Source: Lutibacter sp.
Lineage (GTDB): Bacteria; Bacteroidota; Bacteroidia; Flavobacteriales; Flavobacteriaceae
DNA: 21,314 bases
Direction: 5' to 3'
Assembly: GCA_030748365.1 (NCBI GenBank)
Contig: JASMME010000004.1
Location: 1-21,314, forward strand
The notes beneath the pieces are model-generated. The model did no database searches. It was not told where the DNA came from and was given only the letters and a program-made list of their open reading frames with translations. The position numbers were made by a program, and so were the translations under genes. The stretch's first letter is position 1, and every line of letters begins with the position of its first letter. This document shows, piece after piece, positions 17,072 through 21,314 of the stretch.

Positions 17072-17689
17072 ATGAGTTTAGTGCGACTTGACATCAAGGG
17101 AATCTCTTACAGCCAGACCCAAAGCGGGGCCTATGCCTTGGTGTTGAAAGAGGTAGATGGCGACAGAACCCTCCCCATCGTTATCGGTGCTTTTGAAGCA
17201 CAGGCCATAGCCATTGCCCTGGAAAAGGAAATCAAACCACCCAGGCCCCTCACACACGATCTTTTTAAGAGTTTTGCCGACCGGTTTCACATTGTCATCA
17301 AACAAATTATCATACACAAACTGGTAGATGGCGTGTTCTACTCAAGTTTAATCTGCGAACGGGATGAGATTGAAGAAATCATTGATACCAGAACTTCTGA
17401 CGCCATTGCCCTGGCCACCAGGTTTAACGCTCCTATCTTTACCTACGAGAATATTTTGGAAAAAGCAGGTATTTACCTGAACGTTGCTGAGGAAGATCTG
17501 GAAGAAAACGACCATGGCCCTGTTGACATCGAAGAGTTCATTGGTAAAAGCCAACCTGTCAAAGAATCGACCTTTGCCAAAGACAGCAAAAATGAATTGC
17601 ATGAAAAGTTAAAAAAGGCCGTCCAAAACGAAGATTATGAATTGGCTGCCAGGATAAGAGACGAACTAAACAAACGCAGCCAAACATGA
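17072..17689 (+). CDS. Bifunctional nuclease family protein (DUF151) with C-terminal UVR motif
   Basis: The 205-residue protein has an N-terminal DUF151/BFN domain (about 1-135) containing LPIVIGAFEAQAIAIALE (34-51) and TSDAIALATRFNAPIFTYE (108-126), a linker rich in acidic residues, and a C-terminal UVR motif (about 174-200, LKKAVQNEDYELAARIRDEL) like the UvrB-UvrC interaction helix pair. DUF151 proteins were named after plant proteins reported to have DNase and RNase activity; the bacterial role is not settled. The N-terminus MSLVRLDIKGISYSQ is the expected one, so the ATG at 17072 is secure even though it lies almost at the predicted transcription start. It overlaps the transporter gene by four bases (ATGA), implying functional or at least translational linkage. 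Confidence 0.9.
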   Translation: MSLVRLDIKGISYSQTQSGAYALVLKEVDGDRTLPIVIGAFEAQAIAIALEKEIKPPRPLTHDLFKSFADRFHIVIKQIIIHKLVDGVFYSSLICERDEIEEIIDTRTSDAIALATRFNAPIFTYENILEKAGIYLNVAEEDLEENDHGPVDIEEFIGKSQPVKESTFAKDSKNELHEKLKKAVQNEDYELAARIRDELNKRSQT

Positions 17690-19080
17690 GCAAAAAAACA
17701 ATCCTAAGTACCTTCCTTTTTTTTATAACTTTCCTTAGCAACGCACAAGAAACCGTAGAAGAGGTGTTAATTGCCAGTGAGGGGTTTTCCTTTCACAGCC
17801 TCTGGAGAGGGGTATTGGGTATGATTTCGTTGCTCTTGTTGGCCTATGTGTTTAGCAGCCATCGAAAAGCCATTAACTGGAAAACAGTCGGCGTGGGTTT
17901 GAGCGCTCAGTTGTTAATTGCCATTGGGGTACTAAAGGTGCCTTTTATCAAAAGTATGTTTGAATTTGTCGGGGGTATATTCACCAACATCCTAGACTAT
18001 ACTGCTGCTGGAAGCGAGTTCCTTTTTGGAAACCTGATGAATACCAGTTCGTATGGCTATATTTTTGTATTCCAAATATTACCAACCATCATTTTCTTTG
18101 CGGCCCTGACCTCTTTGCTGTTCTACCTGGGTATTATACAGGTAATCGTTAAGGGGCTTGCCTGGATGCTTACCAAATTCTTAAGAATCTCCGGGGCAGA
18201 AAGCTTGTCGGTGGCCGGGAACATCTTCCTAGGGCAAACCGAAGCGCCCCTCATGATCAAAGCCTACCTAGAACGTATGAACCGTTCAGAGATATTACTG
18301 GTGATGATCGGCGGTATGGCCACCGTAGCCGGTGGGGTCCTGGCGGCCTATATCGGATTTCTAGGCGGGGATGACGAAGCACTCAGACTGGTATTCGCCA
18401 AACATTTGTTGGCTGCCTCAGTGATGGCAGCTCCTGGCGCCATTGTCATCTCGAAAATACTCTACCCGCAAACGGAAAAAATCCAAACAGACCTGAGCAT
18501 CTCAGAGGACGCAATCGGTTCAAATATACTGGACGCCATTTCAAACGGTACCACCGAAGGCTTAAAACTAGCCGCAAATGTAGCAGCCATGTTGCTGGTC
18601 TTCGTTGCCATGATTGCCATGCTAAATGGGATCCTGGGATGGGTTGGTGGGTTGACAAATCTCAATAACTGGATTGCCGCCAATTCCGCTTATGATTCCT
18701 TATCGTTGGAAGCCATCCTGGGAACCGTATTCGCACCGCTGATGTGGTTGATTGGAGTGGCCAAAGAAGACGTCATGCTTATGGGACAATTACTGGGAAT
18801 CAAACTGGCGGCAAGTGAGTTTGTTGGTTATATCCAGTTGGCTGAACTAAAAAACATGGCAAACAGTTTGCATTTTACCTATAACAAATCAGTAATCATG
18901 GCCACCTATATGCTTTGTGGCTTTGCCAATGTCGCTTCTATCGGCATCCAAATTGGAGGCATTGGTTCCCTGGCACCTGGACAACGTAAAACCCTGTCTG
19001 AGTTTGGCGTAAAAGCCTTGATTGGAGGCTCCATTGCTTCCTTACTCTCAGCGACCATTGCCGGGATGATTATCGGATAA
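17686..19080 (+). CDS. nupC: Concentrative nucleoside transporter (CNT/NupC family)
   Basis: Inner-membrane cation-coupled importer of nucleosides. The 464-residue protein starts with a hydrophobic stretch ending LSNA-QE (about residue 20) that looks like a cleavable signal peptide, followed by the CNT body: membrane segments, GQTEAPLMIKAYL (183-195), EGLKLAANVAAMLLVF (291-306) and GFANVASIGIQIGG (412-425), which are the substrate- and ion-binding signatures of CNT carriers. Length is slightly above bacterial NupC (about 400) because of the N-terminal extension. The start overlaps the nuclease gene by four bases. thyA and folA follow, so imported pyrimidine nucleosides, for example deoxyuridine or thymidine, are plausible cargo; that is inference from context. 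Confidence 0.93.
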   Translation: MSKKTILSTFLFFITFLSNAQETVEEVLIASEGFSFHSLWRGVLGMISLLLLAYVFSSHRKAINWKTVGVGLSAQLLIAIGVLKVPFIKSMFEFVGGIFTNILDYTAAGSEFLFGNLMNTSSYGYIFVFQILPTIIFFAALTSLLFYLGIIQVIVKGLAWMLTKFLRISGAESLSVAGNIFLGQTEAPLMIKAYLERMNRSEILLVMIGGMATVAGGVLAAYIGFLGGDDEALRLVFAKHLLAASVMAAPGAIVISKILYPQTEKIQTDLSISEDAIGSNILDAISNGTTEGLKLAANVAAMLLVFVAMIAMLNGILGWVGGLTNLNNWIAANSAYDSLSLEAILGTVFAPLMWLIGVAKEDVMLMGQLLGIKLAASEFVGYIQLAELKNMANSLHFTYNKSVIMATYMLCGFANVASIGIQIGGIGSLAPGQRKTLSEFGVKALIGGSIASLLSATIAGMIIG

Positions 19081-19099
19081 ACGGATTGTAGGCAGTTGT

Positions 19100-19119
19100 C
19101 GGATACCCAGAGGTATCTG
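19100..19119 (+). other. Small hairpin in the nupC-thyA gap
   Basis: GATACC at 19102-19107 and GGTATC at 19112-19117 form a stem with loop CAGA, extendable by one G-T and one C-G pair to 8 bp. No T run follows, so it is not a usual terminator. It might protect or attenuate the message ahead of thyA (71-nt gap), but nothing in the sequence proves a function. Confidence 0.35.
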
Positions 19120-19151
19120 TCGTGGTTGGCCTTATTCAAATAGCATTTACG

Positions 19152-19976
19152 ATGAAACAATATCTTGACCTCATAAAACATGTAAGAGACCAGGGGGTTC
19201 TTAAAGAGGACCGAACAGGAACAGGTACCCGAAGCGTCTTCGGTTACCAGATGCGCTTTGATCTGAGCGAGGGTTTTCCAATGGTAACCACCAAGAAATT
19301 ACACCTGAAATCGATCATTCACGAACTACTTTGGTTCTTACAGGGAGACACCAATATTGCCTATCTAAAAAAACACCAGGTAAAAATCTGGGATGCCTGG
19401 GCAGATGAGAACGATGACCTGGGACCTGTTTACGGCCACCAATGGCGAAACTGGAACAGTGAACAAATTGATCAAATCACTGAAGTAATCAACACCATCA
19501 AGACCAATCCAGACAGCAGAAGAATGCTGGTTTCTGCCTGGAATCCAGGGGTACTGCCAGATGCCCGTAAGTCATTTTCAGAAAATGTAGCGCTGGGAAA
19601 GGCTGCTTTGCCACCCTGCCACGCTTTTTTTCAATTTTATGTGAGCAATGGCCGCTTGTCCTGCCAGCTATACCAACGCAGCGCAGATATTTTTTTGGGA
19701 GTGCCCTTTAATATAGCCTCCTATGCCCTGCTGACCATGATGATCGCGCAAGTTTGTCAATTGGAAGCAGGTGATTTTATCCATACTTTTGGAGATGCCC
19801 ATATCTATAACAACCACTTAGAACAGATCGAACTGCAATTGTCAAGAAGCCCAAGACCCCTGCCAACCATGGTTATCAATCCAGGGGTTAGGAATATCTT
19901 CGACTTTGTTTATGAAGATTTTGAGCTGATCGGTTACGAACCATATCCTCATATCAAAGGACGCGTATCCGTATAA
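19152..19976 (+). CDS. thyA: Thymidylate synthase ThyA
   Basis: Cytoplasmic enzyme that methylates dUMP to dTMP with methylenetetrahydrofolate, releasing dihydrofolate. From ATG at 19152 the protein has 274 residues beginning [11 protein letters not shown]; an upstream GTG at 19122 would add ten unconserved residues and is not preferred. Visible are the phosphate-loop RTGTGT (21-26), WFLQGDTNI (61-69), IWDAWAD (79-85), [11 protein letters not shown] (91-101), the catalytic Cys156 in [33 protein letters not shown] (175-194, with N187 binding the dUMP base) and [15 protein letters not shown] (211-225). Length is near E. coli ThyA (264). folA follows after 22 nt and recycles the dihydrofolate made here, the classic pairing. 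Confidence 0.97.
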   Translation: MKQYLDLIKHVRDQGVLKEDRTGTGTRSVFGYQMRFDLSEGFPMVTTKKLHLKSIIHELLWFLQGDTNIAYLKKHQVKIWDAWADENDDLGPVYGHQWRNWNSEQIDQITEVINTIKTNPDSRRMLVSAWNPGVLPDARKSFSENVALGKAALPPCHAFFQFYVSNGRLSCQLYQRSADIFLGVPFNIASYALLTMMIAQVCQLEAGDFIHTFGDAHIYNNHLEQIELQLSRSPRPLPTMVINPGVRNIFDFVYEDFELIGYEPYPHIKGRVSV

Positions 19977-19998
19977 ATTTTAAACCCGCCTCAAGAAA

Positions 19999-20487
19999 AT
20001 GATTAGCCTAATTGCCGCCATTGCCCGCAACCGTGCCCTGGGCAAAGACAACAAACTGCTCTGTCACCTGCCAGCCGACCTAAAACGATTTAAACAGGTT
20101 ACGGGCGGACACCATGTGATTATGGGAAGAAAGACCTATGAATCACTCGGAAAACCCCTACCCAACAGAACCAATATCGTTATCAGTCGAAACAAGGCCT
20201 ATACTGCCAAAGGCTGTTTGGTGGTTCACTCATTGGAGGCCGCCCTGGAAGCAGCTGGCAAAGATGACAACCCTTATATTCTGGGAGGGGCTGAGATCTA
20301 CAGACAGGCCCTTGCATTCGCCGATGAACTCGACCTCACCCTTATACACGCAGACTTTGAGGCAGATGCTTTTTTCCCAGCCATCGACCCTGAGCTATGG
20401 CAGGAGCTAAACAGGGAAGATCACAAAGCAGACCTAAAGAATCCCTATGACTACAGCTTTGTTACCTACCGAAAAAACAAAAAATGA
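19999..20487 (+). CDS. folA: Dihydrofolate reductase with Cys in place of the conserved Trp22
   Basis: NADPH-dependent enzyme that regenerates tetrahydrofolate from the dihydrofolate released by ThyA. The 162 residues align with E. coli numbering at the N-terminus: ALGKDNKLLCHLPADLKRFK with catalytic D27, then VIMGRKTYESLGKPLPNRTNIVISR (about 40-64) and YILGGAEIYRQAL (about 93-105). The active-site residue normally Trp22 in bacterial DHFR (LLWHLP) is Cys22 here, codon TGT. The rest of the protein looks intact and of normal length (E. coli 159), so I take it as functional. The ATG at 19999 follows thyA by 22 nt; the TGA stop lies within the stem of a terminator hairpin. Confidence 0.95.
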   Translation: MISLIAAIARNRALGKDNKLLCHLPADLKRFKQVTGGHHVIMGRKTYESLGKPLPNRTNIVISRNKAYTAKGCLVVHSLEAALEAAGKDDNPYILGGAEIYRQALAFADELDLTLIHADFEADAFFPAIDPELWQELNREDHKADLKNPYDYSFVTYRKNKK

Positions 20488-20510
20488 GGCTTTATAAGCC
20501 TCATTTTTTT
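20479..20510. terminator. Terminator shared by convergent folA and the secreted-protein gene
   Basis: A 14-bp perfect stem (AAAAAATGAGGCTT at 20479-20492 and its complement at 20496-20509) with a 3-nt loop TAT, with T runs on the plus strand and, through the A run on the left, also on the minus strand. It therefore can work in both directions for folA and for the gene ending at 20532. The folA stop codon (20485-20487) is part of the left arm. Confidence 0.88.
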
Positions 20511-20531
20511 CTTAAATGGTGAAAAGAAAGA

Positions 20532-21125
20532 TCATGGGATGTTTACGTCCCTGACAAATTGTTGGCCTTCAGACTCGAGCACCAGGGTATATTGACCGGC
20601 TGGTTGCCGGGAAAGGTCCAACACCCTTCTTTGGTAAATACTTCCCTGGAGTAGCTCACTGTATAAGGGCTGTTCTTCTCCGCCAAAAAGGCTAAGAGAC
20701 ATGGGCTGGTTGTTCAGGGAAAGCTTATCTACGTAAACAAAACGATCCTTAACACGGACCGTTGGCTTATAATACACGGTGTTGGCTAAATGGTTGAATA
20801 GCACATTGCTGTCACTGACTTCAAAAGGAATTTTCGTTATTTTGGTAGCTCCTGACACTTCAAAATAGTACGTCCCCGAAGGCAATCGACTACAGTTGTA
20901 TTGCTTTGCATAGTATGTTCCCTTAAAATCTTCTTCGTAAAGTACCCGCCCGGATAGGTCTTTTACAAATAAGGCCAGGTCGCCATCATTGTTCGAAAAC
21001 GAAACCTGGATCAATTTCGAATCAACGGAATTCACCGTTATACGCAATTCGTTGTCGTTTGCCTTGCCTACCACACCAATAAACATGGCGGTGATTAGTA
21101 GTCCCTTGTGTAGTAATTTTTTCAT
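20532..21125 (-). CDS. Secreted protein with two T9SS tail-like beta repeats, function unknown
   Basis: The 197-residue product begins with a signal peptide (MKKLLHKGLLITAMFIGVVGKA, cleavage near residue 22) and has no membrane segment after it, so it should be periplasmic or exported. The mature part contains two beta-rich units of similar pattern: about residues 50-103 (DLSGRVLYEEDFKG, then LPSGTYYFEV) and about 145-196 (FGGEEQPLYSELLQG, then QPAGQYTLVLES). The 'G-x-Y' pattern after 'LPSG/QPAG' resembles the C-terminal sorting domains of type IX secretion cargo and the related DUF3244-type beta sandwiches. I do not recognise a specific family. It is a single-gene unit with its own promoter, convergent to folA. 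Confidence 0.8.
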   Translation of the reverse strand: MKKLLHKGLLITAMFIGVVGKANDNELRITVNSVDSKLIQVSFSNNDGDLALFVKDLSGRVLYEEDFKGTYYAKQYNCSRLPSGTYYFEVSGATKITKIPFEVSDSNVLFNHLANTVYYKPTVRVKDRFVYVDKLSLNNQPMSLSLFGGEEQPLYSELLQGSIYQRRVLDLSRQPAGQYTLVLESEGQQFVRDVNIP

Positions 21126-21156
21126 ACTCTTTTATTCGTGTTTATAAATGATGCTG

Positions 21157-21164
21157 CAAATCTA
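21157..21164 (-). promoter_or_regulatory. Candidate -7 element for the secreted-protein gene
   Basis: On the minus strand TAGATTTG is a perfect TAnnTTTG match 31 nt before the ATG, implying a leader of about 25 nt that is A-rich near the start codon. A TTG preceded by a T run lies 16 nt upstream (21183-21181), slightly closer than the usual spacing of about 19. Confidence 0.5.
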
Positions 21165-21234
21165 AGGGCAGAAAAGCAATCAAAAAACCATATAATCTCC
21201 TGTTTTATATGCTAAATTGTCTTTTTAGATAATA

Positions 21235-21260
21235 TTAACAGAGTGTTAAGTTAATTTAAC
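21235..21260. promoter_or_regulatory. Adjoining palindromes of TTAAC/GTTAA half-sites
   Basis: TTAACA-GAG-TGTTAA (21235-21249) is a perfect inverted repeat and is directly followed by GTTAA-T-TTAAC (21250-21260), another perfect inverted repeat: four copies of the same pentamer in 26 bp. It lies about 70 bp upstream of the predicted -7 box of the secreted-protein gene. The arrangement suggests an operator, but the surrounding AT-richness raises the chance of coincidence. The rest of 21126-21314 holds no gene that I can support. Confidence 0.35.
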
Positions 21261-21314
21261 ATATAAAAAAGCGAAATTTGCACAATACCACTTTGCATTC
21301 TATACGTATTTTTA

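Noticed and set aside
19122..19151. Upstream GTG start for thyA
   Set aside because: Adds ten residues unlike any ThyA N-terminus; ATG at 19152 gives the usual MKQYLDL start.
1..21314. Mobile elements, CRISPR arrays, tRNA or rRNA genes, defence systems
   Set aside because: Looked for terminal inverted repeats, regularly spaced repeats, cloverleaf-like segments and unfamiliar gene clusters; found none, and nearly all DNA is taken up by recognised housekeeping genes.

Overview
The window looks like ordinary chromosomal DNA from a member of the Bacteroidota, most likely a marine-type flavobacterium. This rests on promoter -7 elements of the TAnnTTTG type, A-rich leaders with almost no Shine-Dalgarno sequences, a DUF151-UVR 'bifunctional nuclease', an enlarged MraY, an FtsI with a C-terminal PASTA domain, and EtfA, PdhB and ThyA sequences of flavobacterial character. 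Genes are tightly packed and all appear intact. No mobile element, tRNA, rRNA, CRISPR array or phage gene was seen, and no gene-free stretch exceeds about 210 bases.

Left half (1-11803, minus strand): a division and cell wall (dcw) operon read right to left as mraZ-rsmH-ftsL-ftsI-murE-mraY-murD-ftsW-murG-murC-ftsQ, with ftsQ cut by the left edge. It supplies the cytoplasmic muropeptide ligases (MurC, MurD, MurE), the membrane steps (MraY, MurG) and the septal synthase and its partners (FtsW, FtsI, FtsL, FtsQ). murF and ddl are not in this stretch. Most junctions overlap or abut; four genes use TTG or GTG starts placed on the stop codon of the gene before. Three TGGG direct repeats at 10-bp spacing before mraZ match the known MraZ operator type.

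Middle (11804-14078, plus strand): divergent from mraZ is a compact operon of an alpha/beta hydrolase, the ribosome-assembly GTPase EngB (YihA/YsxC) and a short RluA-family pseudouridine synthase. It converges on pdhB (minus, 14085-15065), the E1 beta subunit of a pyruvate dehydrogenase-type complex, which stands without pdhA.

Right part (15066-21314): pdhB and etfBA (electron transfer flavoprotein) diverge from a 179-bp region carrying a 12-bp perfect palindrome. A strong hairpin terminator after etfA overlaps a good Bacteroidota promoter that would give a nearly leaderless mRNA for the DUF151-UVR nuclease. That gene leads an apparent operon with a concentrative nucleoside transporter, thyA and folA, whose theme is nucleoside uptake and dTMP supply. 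The DHFR has Cys at position 22, where Trp is nearly always found. A terminator shared by convergent genes separates folA from a small secreted protein with two related beta-rich repeats.

I found no new multi-gene system here. The observations most worth checking are the DHFR Trp22Cys change, the terminator-embedded leaderless promoter, the palindromes at 15150-15161 and 21235-21260, and the re-initiation starts in the dcw operon.
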